This document shows positions 53,683-64,000 of a DNA stretch of 64,000 nucleotides, piece by piece. The position numbers were made by a program, and so were the translations under genes. The stretch's first letter is position 1. Every line of letters begins with the position of its first letter. The notes under the pieces were generated by a model. It was not told the origin of the DNA. It saw only the letters and a list, made by a program, of their open reading frames with translations, and did no database searches. This DNA is from Procambarus clarkii (taxonomy: Eukaryota > Arthropoda > Malacostraca > Decapoda > Cambaridae), in NCBI RefSeq assembly GCF_040958095.1, contig NC_091198.1, forward strand, positions 34,914,941 through 34,978,940. The letters are read 5' to 3'.

Positions 53683-56591
53683 CTACGCTCGTGGTGTCCC
53701 GTCTTCCCAGCACTCTTTGTCATATAACGCTTTGAAACTACTGACGGTCTTGGCTTCCACCACCTTCTCACTTAACCTGTTCCAACCGTCTACCACTCTG
53801 TTTGCAAAAGTGAATTTTCTTATATTTCTTTGGCATCTGTGTTTAGCTAGTTTAAATCTATGACCTCTTGTTCTTGAAGTGCCAGGTCTCAGGAAATCTT
53901 CCCTGTCGATTTTATCAATTCCTGTTACTATTTTGTATGTAGTGATCATGTCACCTCTTTTTCTTCTGTCTTCTAGTTTTGGCATGTTTAATGCTTCTAA
54001 CCTCTCCTCGTAGCTCTTACCCTTCAGTTCTGGGAGCCACTTGGTAGCATGTCTTTGCACCTTTTCCAGTTTGTTGATGTGCTTCTTAAGATATGGGCAC
54101 CACACAACAGCTGCATATTCTAGCTTTGGCCTAACAAAAGTCATGAACAATTTCTTTAGTATATCGCCATCCATGTATTTAAATGCAATTCTGAAGTTAG
54201 AAAGCATAGCATAGGCTCCTTGCACAATATTCTTTATGTGGTCCTCAGGTGATAGTTTTCTATCTAGAACCACCCCTAGATCTCTTTCTTTATCAGAATT
54301 CTTTAAAGATTTCTCACATAATATATAGGTTGTGTGGGGTCTATGTTCTCCTATTCCACATTCCATAACATGACATTTATTAACATTAAATTCCATTTGC
54401 CAAGTGGTGCTCCATCTACTTATTTTGTCCAGGTCTTCTTGAAGGGCATGACAATCATCTAAATTCCTTATCCTTCCTATTATCTTAGCATCATCAGCAA
54501 ACATGTTCATATAATTCTGTATACCAACTGGTAGATCATTTATGTACACAATAAACATCACTGGTGCAAGAACTGAACCCTGTGGTACTCCACTTGTGAC
54601 ATTTCTCCATTCCGATACATTGCCTCTGATTACTGCCCTCATTTTTCTATCAGTCAGAAAATTTTTCATCCATGATAGAAGCTTGCCTGTCACCCCTACA
54701 ATATTTTCCAGTTTCCAGAACAACCTCTTATGTGGAACTCTGTCGAAAGCCTTTTTTAGGTCCAGATAGATGCAGTCAACCGAACCATCTCTTTCCTGTA
54801 ATATCTGTTGCTCGATCATAGAAACTGATTAAATTCGATACACAGGATCTTCCAGATCGAAAACCATACTGTCTGATATTAAATCATTTCTCTCCAGGTG
54901 TTCTACCCATTTAGTTTTGATTAGTTTTTCCAATACTTTCACTATTACACTTGTCAATGATACAGGTCTATAATTGAGGGGGTCTTCCCTGCTGCCACTT
55001 TTGTAGATTGGAACTATGTTAGCCTGTTTCCACACGTCTGCTACGATTCCTGTACACAGGAATGCCTGAAAGATCAGGTGAAGTGGAATGCTGAGCTCAG
55101 GTGCACATTCTCTCAGAACCCATGGTGAAACTCCATCTGGACCAACTGCTTTGTTCTTACTTAGCTCCTTGAGCATTTTTTCCACTTCGTCTCTAGACAC
55201 CTCTATGTGCTCTATGTTGTTCACTGGAATTCTTATTGTATCTGGTTCCCTAAAGTTTTCATTTTGTACAAACACACTTTGGAACTTTTCGTTTAGTGTT
55301 TCACACATTTCCTTTTCATCTTCCGTGAATCTATTTCCCATTTTCAACCTCTGAATATTATCCTTTACCTGCAATTTGTTGTTTATGAATTTATAGAATA
55401 GACCTGGTTCTGTTTTACATTTGTCTGCAATCCCTTTTCCAAAATTTCTTTCTGCCTCTCTCCTCACTGCCGTGTAATTGTTTCTCGCATCTTTGTATCG
55501 CTGGTATGTTTGGGGGTTCGGCCTCTTCCTGTATTGATTCCATTTTTGTGTCCTTTGGTCTTTAGCCCTCTCGCAATTTCTATTGAACCAATCCTGTTTC
55601 CTAGTTCTGCATCTCTGTTTTGGTATAATTTTTTTTGTGCCTTTATCATATATTTCACAAAACTTGACATACATCTCATTCACTTCCTTGACTAGCATCA
55701 ACTCTGTCCAATTATACTCACTAAAAAAATTTCTAAGGTCACCATAATGTCCTCTCCTGAAGTCTGGTTTTTCAACTGCTTCAAACTCCTTATTTTCTTC
55801 CAGCTTATAACGCATTGCATACTTTATTCTCAAAAAGACATGGTCACTTTTACCCAAGGGAGGAAGGTACTGAATGTCAAATATCTCTTCCTCCTTCCTG
55901 GTAAATATCAAATCTAGCATGGAGGGAACGTCCCCTTCCCTCATCCTCGTAGCTTGTTTAACATGTTGATACAAGAATGTTTCCAGGATGAGGTCTACAA
56001 ATTTACAGGTCCAAAAATCTTCTGTTTTAGCTTCATATGCTTCCCAGTCAATGGATTTCAAGTAGAAGTAACCGACTATCAACAGTCGTGTTCTATCGGT
56101 ATCCGCTCTCGCTATAATCTCTCTCATTATTGTTATAAGACCTTCACGTTTACTATCTAGCTCCTCCTTTGACCATGTGCTGCTTGGCGGTGGACTATAT
56201 GCATTTATTATCATTAGTTTATCATCCTCATGGCAGATCTCTAGTGCTATTATGTCAACTTCTTGTAGATTGGCAGTCATTATTTCCCTCACCTTTAGGT
56301 ATTCTTTTACCAGCACAGCAACGCCACCGCCTTTCCTAATTTTTCTGTCCCGTCTCTGAATTGAGTAGCCCTTGGGAATATGACCTCATTTAAAATTACA
56401 TCTTCAAGTTTTGTCTCCGTGAGTGCAACAATGTCTGGTGTCTGCAGCTGTATTACATCACTTAACTCCAGTATCTTCGATCTCACTCCATCTATGTTGG
56501 TGTATGCAATCTTCAGGAACTTGTTCCCCCTCTCCTTATTCTTCACTCCCCCTCTCTCTATTGATTTTGCTGGTTTGCCTTTATGTACCAC
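53683..56591 (-). pseudogene. CR1-like ORF2 (endonuclease plus RT), frameshifted
   Basis: Three frames. 56591-56307 holds the start of the APE endonuclease (AYTNIDGVRSK, VALTETKLED). 56316-54829 continues it (INAYSPPP, IKSIDW-type box, SMLDLIFTR, GKSDHV) through the linker into RT (DGVSPWVLREC, NYRPVSLTSV). 54819-53683 finishes the RT (VDCIYLDLKKAFDRVPH, SGVPQGSVLAPVMF, FADDAKI) and C terminus. Breaks lie near 56310 and between 54870 and 54810. The catalytic GDFN of APE reads GYFY, with Tyr at 56068-56070, so the endonuclease was lost too. Confidence 0.85.
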
Positions 56592-57604
56592 TTTACTGGT
56601 CTGCCTACCCCTATCACTTTGTAGAAAAAAGAATTTATTTCTTCTTCATTCCTGCTCTCATTTAAACGTTTTGCCTCGGCGAGGTTCAGTTTCAGCTTCT
56701 CTCTATCTTCTTTTGAAAGATCTCGTCTTAACGACCACGCTTTCCCATCCTCATCACTTTGTAATTTTCTAGCATTCCTTAGTACTTCTTCCATCTGTTT
56801 GGCACCGTTTAGGGTGATCCTCAAAGGTCGATCTTTCCCTTTTACGTACCTGCCTATTCTCCTGTAGTCGCACACATTCTCTATGGTTGTAAGACCTTCT
56901 ACGAGGCCAACAATTTTATCTACTACTTTAGCTTCTTCTACAGCTCTTTCTGACCTAGATGTTATCGCCTTTTCTTTGCAGCAAAAAATGACCAGGGACT
57001 TACTCCAATCAACTGTGTTTTGCACCAACTTCGGGTTAGATGCCAATTCTTTCCTCACTTCCAGCCTAATGTTTGTTTTGTCTTGGTTGCTGCTGTGTTT
57101 GACTTCCTTTACTGCTTCTTCTATTTTTTCCTTCTCCTTGGCCACTTGTGCATAAGTGAGTTGCATATCTTTCTTGCACTGTTCTATTCCCTGTGCAACT
57201 TCCTCCATCTGTGCTGACAAAAGCTGTGTCTCCTGTTGAATTTCCTTGCCTAACCTATTGTAGTCATTTATGTTTAAATTTACTTTAAATTCTTCCAAAG
57301 CTATTTTTAAGAGTTTATTTTCTTCTTCCATGGCTTTGCAATTTGTTTCCAATTGATTCTTGTCCTTGCGCAAGTCTTTCACTAAACCCTCAAGACATAA
57401 AACTTTGCTATTCAAATGGTCATTACTTTCTTTCAATTTACTAATTATTTCTACATGAGAGTTCACTATAGTATCTAAATTTACCAACTTGTTATGTAGA
57501 CTGCTAATATCAATGCTTTCTTCATTGAATCCCTCAATCAAGCTCTGTTTTGTTTTCCCCTTGCCAGTGGCCATCTTGAATGTTCTTCTCTGCACTGTAA
57601 ACAC
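56558..57604 (-). CDS. CR1-like ORF1: coiled-coil RNA-binding protein
   Basis: A 348-codon open frame; Met11 (MATGKGKTKQSL) is a likelier start than Met1. Residues ~30-180 are a long coiled coil (HNKLVNLDTIVNSHVEIISK, LKESNDHLNSK, then MEEENKLLKIALEEF), expected to trimerise. The C-terminal half (SLVIFCCKEKA, VCDYRRIGRYVKGKDRPLRI, GKAWSLRRDLSKEDREKL) resembles the RRM and C-terminal domain of LINE ORF1 proteins. Intact although ORF2 is not. Its end overlaps the ORF2 start by about 30 bp. Confidence 0.7.
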   Translation of the reverse strand: MFTVQRRTFKMATGKGKTKQSLIEGFNEESIDISSLHNKLVNLDTIVNSHVEIISKLKESNDHLNSKVLCLEGLVKDLRKDKNQLETNCKAMEEENKLLKIALEEFKVNLNINDYNRLGKEIQQETQLLSAQMEEVAQGIEQCKKDMQLTYAQVAKEKEKIEEAVKEVKHSSNQDKTNIRLEVRKELASNPKLVQNTVDWSKSLVIFCCKEKAITSRSERAVEEAKVVDKIVGLVEGLTTIENVCDYRRIGRYVKGKDRPLRITLNGAKQMEEVLRNARKLQSDEDGKAWSLRRDLSKEDREKLKLNLAEAKRLNESRNEEEINSFFYKVIGVGRPVKWYIKANQQNQ

Positions 57605-57815
57605 TAGGGCAACTTTTTCTCATCCAATTTTTCACTTCCCTTAGCACTTTCCTGTTATCTCACCTATTTTTCAAGAGCACTATACCTTTATGTTCTCTGG
57701 GACACCACTCACTACCATCAACCTGTACTACAATACTTAGGATTGTTGAAATATGCTGGAGCTCCTCTGCTGCAAGTGTTGACCCTAGGGGTGTCACCTT
57801 TTCCACACCTTTGTG

Positions 57816-58934
57816 TGTGTGTGTGTGTGTGTAATTACCTAAGTGTAGTTACAGGATGAGAGCTACGCTCGTGGTGTCCCGTCTTCCCAGCACTCTTTGT
57901 CATATAACGCTTTGAAACTACTGACGGTCTTGGCCTCCACCACCTTCTCACTTAACTTGTTCCAACCGTCTACCACTCTATTTGCGAAGGTGAATTTTCT
58001 TATATTTCTTCGGCATCTGTGTTTAGCTAGTTTAAATCTATGACCTCTTGTTCTTGAAGTTCCAGGTCTCAGGAAGTCTTCCCTGTCGATTTTATCAATT
58101 CCTGTTATTATTTTGTACGTAGTGATCATATCACCTCTTTTTCTTCTGTCTTCTAGTTTTGGGATATTTAATGCTTCTAACCTCTCCTCGTAGCTCTTGC
58201 CCTTCAGTTCTGGGAGCCACTTAGTAGCATGTCTTTGCACCTTTTCCAGTTTGTTGATGTGCTTCTTAAGATATGGGCACCACACAACAGCTGCATATTC
58301 AGCTTTGGCCTAACAAAAGTCATGAACAATTTCTTTAGTATATCGCCATCCATGTATTTAAATGCAATTCTGAAGTTAGAAAGCATTGCATAGGCTCCTT
58401 GCACAATATTCTTTATGTGGTCCTCAGGTGATAGTTTTCTATCTAGAACCACTCCTAGATCTCTTTCTTTATCAGAATTCTTTAAAGATTTCTCACATAA
58501 TATATAGGTTGTGTGGGGTCTATGTTCTCCTATTCCACATTCCATAACATGACATTTATTAACATTAAATTCCATTTGCCAAGTGGTGCTCCATATACTT
58601 ATTTTGTCCAGGTCTTTTTGAAGGGCATGACAATCATCTAAATTTCTTATCCTTCCTATTATCTTAGCATCATCAGCAAACATGTTCATATAATTCTGTA
58701 TACCAACTGGTAGATCATTTATGTAGACAATAAACATCACTGGTGCAAGAACTGAACCCTGTGGTACTCCACTTGTGACATTTCTCCATTCCGATACATT
58801 GCCTCTGATTACTGCCCTCATTTTTCTATCAGTCAGAAAATTTTTCATCCATGATAGAAGCTTACCTGTCACCCCTCCAATATTTTCCAGTTTCCAGAAC
58901 AACCTCTTATGTGGAACTCTGTTGAAAGCCTTTT
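57816..58934 (-). mobile_element. CR1-like family B LINE, second minus copy, 3' half
   Basis: 3' tail next to a (TG)n tract at 57816-57835, then RT C-terminal coding. Broken at 58934 by DIRS insertion; the other half resumes at 61482. Confidence 0.85.
57863..58902 (-). pseudogene. CR1-like RT C-terminal half, frameshifted
   Basis: 58902-58204 encodes SWMKNFLTDRK, SGVPQGSVLAPVMF and FADDAKI. A one-base deletion near 58301 (tattcagc versus tattctagc in sister copies) shifts it; the end continues in the frame 58285-57863. Confidence 0.85.
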
Positions 58935-58951
58935 CTGGGGGGAGCCCCGTC

Positions 58952-59353
58952 GGCTCCCCGGAGCTTTACCGGCTGATATGCTAATGTCAGACTTTGGCAT
59001 CAGTCATGTGTATGGAGTTCTAGGGCCTACCGGGGACCACGAGCCAGAACCTGGCCCCCTCAGAGAGGCAAGGGGAGCAATGGCCTATAGAAACCCCCGT
59101 GTGGTTGGAAGCATTCTATGTCTGCCATCGACCGGGTCAAGCATCCAGAAAGGTAAGCATTCCAAAACAAACCCCTATTCTGGTGAAAATTGCTACCTAA
59201 GCCGAACTAGTGAATAGAACTCTTCAACAGAAAACAAGGAAACTAGTATGACGTCATACGTCACCGCGCCGCTGTCTGCGCAGCTCCCCCCTCCCCGGGA
59301 GGGGGAAGGGGGAGCCCCAGACCTCCCACGCCGGCTATCCACCCATCAGTTCT
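58952..59353 (+). repeat. DIRS left inverted terminal repeat (402 bp)
   Basis: Exact-length partner of 61030-61431 in reverse; I found no mismatch in the stretches compared. Contains GC palindromic blocks (cccccctccccgggaggggg) and tatgacgtcata. Confidence 0.88.
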
Positions 59354-60079
59354 TCGGCTGATGCTATAGGCAATGGTTATGTGCTCCGGCTCCAGTGGTT
59401 GTTTCAGCACTGTACCTAGAGTGTGGTGTCTGTTTTCTAGGTGGTGCGTGAGCCGGGAGTGATTCTTCAGTACTCGGGCTGCATGCGCCTAGGGTTCCCT
59501 TCCCTAGGTGCCCTGTAAGTACTGCCCTTGGGGCTTGGGGCCACCTTCCACAAGTTCCTTGGGTCCTGCCCCTGCTTGGCCGTTTACTGCTTGGTTTTCG
59601 GCCGCTCTTTGTGTGCTCGGGTGTTCTGTCTCCCTTGTTCGCCTTAGAGTAAGGGGCAGTGTTTGCACTGGTGGGGCGCGGGGTACTGTGCAGCTTGTCT
59701 TTACCAATCATAGCGGCCGGCTCTGTTCCGCTTGGGTACGCTGTCCTCTTGCGGGGTTTTCTTTTTCTTTTGTTTATATACCTGGGTTTCAGTGGTCGCG
59801 CCCGAGATCTTCTCGCGGCTCCGCCTTTTTCCTGGGCTCGGGGGGGGGGGGGGGCCTTGTCGGGGCTGCTTATGTTCTGCCTCGTGGTCTCGCCTCCGGT
59901 TGGTGGTCGGGTGGCTTCGTGGTAGGTGTCCCACCTGCGTGCTTCTCTTGGCGGCAGTATGGGGTATTTTGGCGGTCCTTCCTTTTCCTGTCCCTTCTTA
60001 GGTGGTTCCTCTTGTTAGCTTGGTTTACTCTCGGCTTGGTTTTCTAGTGGGGGTTGGGGGCCGTCGTCTTGCCACATAC

Positions 60080-60790
60080 TGTCGCCTCTTTTCGTGCGGC
60101 GCAGGCGGAGCCGCTTCTGCTTGCTTTCGGTCTTGGTGTTGCTTTTGCACCGTTAGTCAGCTGTCTTGTGCGTCATTTCACCTCCGGCCTGTTCGTGCGC
60201 CGCTTGCACCATCCTGGTCTCTGGTCAGCGTGCTCTGTCTTCTCCTCAGTTGGTAGTGCCCCTTCGGTTCCGGTGTGTTTTTTCGTCGGCTCTTTCCTTT
60301 GGGCCTTTGCCTCTGGGGGTCGATTCGCTGAGTTTTCTTGCTCCTTCGGTTTAAGCGTTTTGGTTGTTTGATGGCAGCAGTCTCCATCTTTTTCTGGCGC
60401 GGGGTGGGGCTGCTGCATTCTGGAGGGGTCCAGGGTTTGTTGGTGCTTCGTTGGTCGGGCCGGGGGTGTGTCGTTTTTGTGTTCTGTGGCGGCCCTCCGC
60501 TGTTGTTTGCGTGCCACGGCGTTTGGGTCCGGAGCGCGTTTTGCGTTGATCCGGTTCTGTTCTTCCCGGTTCGCGGGTGATGGTGTCCCGGGTGGTCAGC
60601 CGTGTTCTTGCGGCTAAGCTGCCTGTGTTCTTCCCTCATGCCTGTGCCGTTCGTGGCTTTGCTGCTCTCGCTGTCGTCTGGGCGACGTGGCCTTGCGGTC
60701 TTTCGGGCATGGATTTTTGGTGTTCGTGCAGGGGCCTTGCTGCTCGTGGTTCTCGTGTTGTTCCCGGGATTTTCGGGGCTGTGGCGCCTT
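60080..60790 (+). pseudogene. DIRS tyrosine recombinase, heavily decayed
   Basis: Aligns at DNA level with 32011-32785 (ggcggagccgcttc, cacctccggcctg, catcctggtctctgg, and further on tttgctgctctcgct) but with many indels, so no frame spans it. Catalytic boxes are not preserved. Confidence 0.6.
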
Positions 60791-60885
60791 GGGTTGGCGT
60801 TTGCTGCCGGTTGTCTCGCCTCCTTGGGGGGTGCGTGGTGTCCGCCTCCCGGTTTTGTCCCTTTGACCTTCCTCTGTGGGTAGTT

Positions 60886-60976
60886 AGCTCTGGGGAGCCG
60901 ACGGGGCTCCCCCCAGAAAACCAGCGTTGAATGTAATGAAACGCCATTTTCTGGGTGAGACCCGGAGGCTCCCCGG
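60886..60976 (+). repeat. DIRS internal complementary region
   Basis: 60886-60916 is the reverse complement of the left outer end and 60917-60976 that of the right outer end, joined by AAAA. It therefore records the sequence of a circle junction. In the DIRS-1 model this region templates the joining of the two ends during replication. Confidence 0.85.
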
Positions 60977-61029
60977 CAACCCTCCCTCCCTCCGGTCGGC
61001 GTTTTTCGCGTGTTTTGACATCCAGCCTC

Positions 61030-61431
61030 AGAACTGATGGGTGGATAGCCGGCGTGGGAGGTCTGGGGCTCCCCCTTCCCCCTCCCGGGGAGGGGGGAGC
61101 TGCGCAGACAGCGGCGCGGTGACGTATGACGTCATACTAGTTTCCTTGTTTTCTGTTGAAGAGTTCTATTCACTAGTTCGGCTTAGGTAGCAATTTTCAC
61201 CAGAATAGGGGTTTGTTTTGGAATGCTTACCTTTCTGGATGCTTGACCCGGTCGATGGCAGACATAGAATGCTTCCAACCACACGGGGGTTTCTATAGGC
61301 CATTGCTCCCCTTGCCTCTCTGAGGGGGCCAGGTTCTGGCTCGTGGTCCCCGGTAGGCCCTAGAACTCCATACACATGACTGATGCCAAAGTCTGACATT
61401 AGCATATCAGCCGGTAAAGCTCCGGGGAGCC
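61030..61431 (-). repeat. DIRS right inverted terminal repeat (402 bp)
   Basis: Reverse complement of 58952-59353. Beyond it the right end has a 46-bp extension to 61477 that has no counterpart on the left, as in DIRS-1. Confidence 0.88.
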
Positions 61432-61481
61432 TCCGGGTCTCACCCAGAAAATGGCGTTTCATTACATTCAACGCTGGTTTT

Positions 61482-62600
61482 TTTAGGTCCAGATAGATGC
61501 AGTCAACCCAACCATCTCTTTCCTGTAATATCTCTGTGGCTCGATCATAGAAACTGAGTAAATTCGATACACAGGATCTTCCAGATCGAAAACCATACTG
61601 TCTGTCTGATATTATATCATTTCTCTCCAGGTGTTCTACCCATTTAGTTTTGATTAGCTTTTCCAATACTTTCACTATTACACTTGTCAATGATACAGGT
61701 CTATAATTGAGGGGGTCTTCCCTGCTGCCACTTTTGTAGATTGGAACTATGTTAGCCTGTTTCCACACGTCTGCTACGATTCCTGTACACAGGCATGCCT
61801 GAAAGATCAGGTGAAGTGGAATGCTGAGTTCAGATGCACATTCTCTCAGAACCCATGGTGAAACGCCATCTGGGCCAGCTGCTTTGTTCTTACCGAGCTC
61901 CTTTAGCATATTTTCCACTTCATCTCTAGATATCTCTATCCGCTCTATGTTGTTCTCTGGAATTCTTATTGTGTCTGGTTCTCTGAAGATTTCATTTTGT
62001 ACAAACACACTTTGGAACTTTTCATTTAATGTTTCACACATTTCCTTTTCATTTTCCGTGAATCTGTTTCCCATTTTCAACCTCTGGATATTATCCTTTA
62101 CCTGCAATTTGTTGTTTATGAATTTGTAGAATAGGCCCGGTTCTGTTTTACATTTATCTGCTATCCCTTTTTCAAAATTTCTTTCTGCCTCTCTCCTTAC
62201 TGCTGTATAGTTGTTTCTCGCATCTTTGTATCGCTGGTATGTTTGGGGGTTTGGCCTCTTCCTATACTGATTCCATTTTTGTGTCTTTTGGTCTCTTGCC
62301 CTCTCACAATTTCTGTCGAACCAATCCTGTTTTCTGGCCCTGCATCTCTGTTTTAGTATGAATGTTTGTGTGCCTTCCTCGTATAGTTTTAAAAATTTGG
62401 CATACATTTCATTTACTTCCCTGCCTAGCAACAATTCTGTCCAATTACACTCATTAAAAAAATTTCGAAGTTCCCCATAGTTGCCTCTCCTTAAATCGAG
62501 TTTATCAACTGTTTCAATGTCCCCATTTTCTTCTAGATGATATCTTAAAGCATATTTAATGTCTAACAGGACGTGATCACTCTTTCCCAAGGGAGGAAGG
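61482..62600 (-). pseudogene. CR1-like family B ORF2, 5' half of split copy
   Basis: Continues the copy broken at 58934. On the minus strand it runs from LPPLGKSDHV at 62600 through the linker (RTRKQDW-type, RREAERNFEKGI) to the RT boxes DGVSPWVLREC, NYRPVSLTSV, YGFRSGRSC and DCIYLDLKK. It is open here and runs on into DIRS sequence as a chimeric frame to 61166. The 5' end meets a minisatellite at 62601, so most of the endonuclease is gone. Confidence 0.85.
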
Positions 62601-63104
62601 TACGGCTGTGCTGGTGCTGGGTACGGCTGTGCTGGTGCTGGGTACGGCTGTGCTGGTGCTGGGTACGGCTGTGCTGGTGCTGGGTACGGCTGTGCTGGTG
62701 CTGGGTACGGCTGTGCTGGTGCTGGGTACGGCTGTGCTGGTGCTGGGTACGGCTGTGCTGGTGCTGGGTACGGCTGTGCTGGTGCTGGGTACGGCTGTGC
62801 TGGTGCTGGGTACGGCTGTGCTGGTGCTGGGTACGGCTGTGCTGGTGCTGGGTACGGCTGTGCTGGTGCTGGGTACGGCTGTGCTGGTGCTGGGTACGGC
62901 TGTGCTGGTGCTGGGTACGGCTGTGCTGGTGCTGGGTACGGCTGTGCTGGTGCTGGGTACGGCTGTGCTGGTGCTGGGTACGGCTGTGCTGGTGCTGGGT
63001 ACGGCTGTGCTGGTGCTGGGTACGGCTGTGCTGGTGCTGGGTACGGCTGTGCTGGTGCTGGGTACGGCTGTGCTGGTGCTGGGTACGGCTGTGCTGGTGC
63101 TGGG
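62601..63104. repeat. 21-bp minisatellite, 24 units
   Basis: Unit tacggctgtgctggtgctggg repeated 24 times with almost no variation. The minus strand reads (PAPAQPY)n in frame with the CR1 fragment, giving a 659-codon chimeric frame (61166-63145). Confidence 0.95.
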
Positions 63105-64000
63105 AACGTCAACAGTGCCAGTAACATTTTGTATAATCTCATCATCTGTTAAATGACCATTGATTAAATGATTTATTAATTTTATTATTTCGAAGCCGTA
63201 GTCACTGAACTGTGGCGACGAGTTGAAACGAGAAACGCATGGTGCTGTGTGTACAGGGATTAGACCCGTCCACGTCGCTCACGCTGGAGTTGTTCCAATA
63301 ACAAATAATTTCTCAAATAGCAGATGTCTATCATATTACAGTATATTTTCGGTTTTATTTAGTTTAGTTTAATTAGGATAATAAAAAGCTATTAAAGCAT
63401 TGGTTTTAGAAATGATTTATTAGTCTGAAACTTTCAAAGTCATGGGTCACTGAACTATAACGACACAGACGAAGGAAAACCAAGTGAGGTTTACAGAACA
63501 GCCTTATCTGTCTGAACCCTTATCTGAACCCTTATCTGTCCACCCTCACTCACCTTGTTTTATCACAGAAAATGTCTATAAGGAGATTTTACGACATGTA
63601 GCTAGCTAATAACGCTTCAGCCTTTAAATTAATTTACAAAGATACGTCTGCCACAAATCAGTGGGAGGTTGGGAGGGAGGTGGGCAGGCAGAGCTTGTGA
63701 GGGAGAGGCAGGGAGGGAGGCAGGCACGGAGGGAGGCAGGCAGAGCTTGGGAGGGAGGCAGGGAAGGAGAGGATGGAGATGGATTGATGGTAGGATGGAG
63801 GGAGGGATGGAAGGATGGATGATTTGAGGGTGTGTGTGTGTGTATGGGCTGTAGGGGTGGGGGGGGGGGAGGTGTGTCGGTGGTGGTGAAGGGACCGACT
63901 CGCTGATAACCCTAACTCTGACCCAGTTAACTTTTTTTTTTAACTTAATTTGTTTCTTCAATTCTGGATGGATGGAGGGAGAAAGGGGATGGAGGGAGGG
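63105..64000. other. Intergenic, purine-rich repeats at the end
   Basis: No gene recognised. 63640-63840 is a degenerate gggaggcaggcag / ggatgg purine-rich repeat, followed by (TG)n and a poly-G run at about 63858. Similar ggatgga/gggagg units close the window from 63964. Confidence 0.6.

Larger units (their letters stand above)
53640..57770 (-). mobile_element. CR1-like family B LINE, near full length, minus
   Basis: 5' region near 57605-57770, ORF1 (57604-56558), ORF2 in pieces (56591-53683) and 3' tail with repeated attacctaagtgta at 53640-53670. The only copy here with ORF1 and endonuclease, so it shows the family's complete plan. ORF2 has frameshifts near 56310 and 54860 and is inactive. 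Confidence 0.85.
58935..61477 (+). mobile_element. DIRS-like element, internally deleted, with complete termini
   Basis: Left end ctggggggagcc at 58935, right end ...aacgctgg at 61477. It splits the CR1 RT gene within its CTTTTTTAGG run: 4 T remain left, 7 T right. Between 402-bp inverted repeats lie leader sequence matching 42310-42640, recombinase remnants (about 60080-60790) and the internal complementary region. No gag or RT, so it is a non-autonomous derivative mobilised by a complete relative. Identical inverted repeats indicate recent insertion. Confidence 0.88.

Noticed and set aside
62573..63124. Trp/Cys-rich 183-aa protein and a Val/Leu-rich 182-aa protein
   Set aside because: Both are other-frame readings of the 21-bp minisatellite.

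Overview
This window is arthropod nuclear DNA made almost entirely of mobile elements. I see no complete host gene. The large stock of non-LTR retrotransposons, Thr-tRNA-headed SINEs, DIRS and Penelope elements, long (TA)n tracts and TTAGG-like pentanucleotides suggests a decapod crustacean, possibly a freshwater crayfish. That assignment is inference; the eukaryotic, repeat-dense character is seen directly.

Layout. 1-8068: a minus-strand LTR retrotransposon with near-identical 2.13-kb LTRs, a 4-bp target duplication (TSD), primer-binding site and polypurine tract, but only a broken gag-protease. 8069-13490: a decayed tyrosine-recombinase (YR) gene, GC-rich sequence with poly-G runs, and 51-bp and ~110-bp minisatellites interrupted by a 5'-truncated LINE. 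13502-20393: a full-length I-group LINE (minus) with two open ORFs and an 11-bp TSD. 21055-24991: a full-length LINE (plus) with an intact 1015-aa endonuclease/RT protein. 24992-27400: an unexplained GC-rich block with a 383-bp tandem duplication and a possible TATA promoter plus first exon. 27990-31640: truncated LINE fragments. 32005-33704: the 3' part of a DIRS element split by a SINE. 34980-37460: a dead Tigger/pogo transposon. 37614-39671: a second pogo-like element holding a SINE, a 211-bp triplication and a 56-aa helix-turn-helix remnant. 39758-41537: an inverted pair of Penelope-like copies with hammerhead-like motifs. 41789-45479: the 5' part of the same DIRS family (gag and RT). 45480-46322: a tandem array of a SINE. 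46323-47508: two palindromic 389-bp MITEs in TA microsatellite. 47509-63104: CR1-like LINEs in both orientations, cut by Tigger-in-Tigger nesting and by a young DIRS derivative, ending at a 21-bp minisatellite. 63105-64000: no gene, purine-rich repeats.

The most informative structure is the DIRS family. The copy at 58935-61477 keeps two apparently identical 402-bp inverted terminal repeats and an internal complementary region that is the reverse complement of the joined ends. With the two relics, all three preserved outer ends abut a run of T, matching the T spacer of the predicted circle junction. The insertions date one another: CR1 copies are cut by Tigger and DIRS, a MITE is cut by DIRS, the DIRS end is cut by a SINE, and a minisatellite is cut by a LINE.
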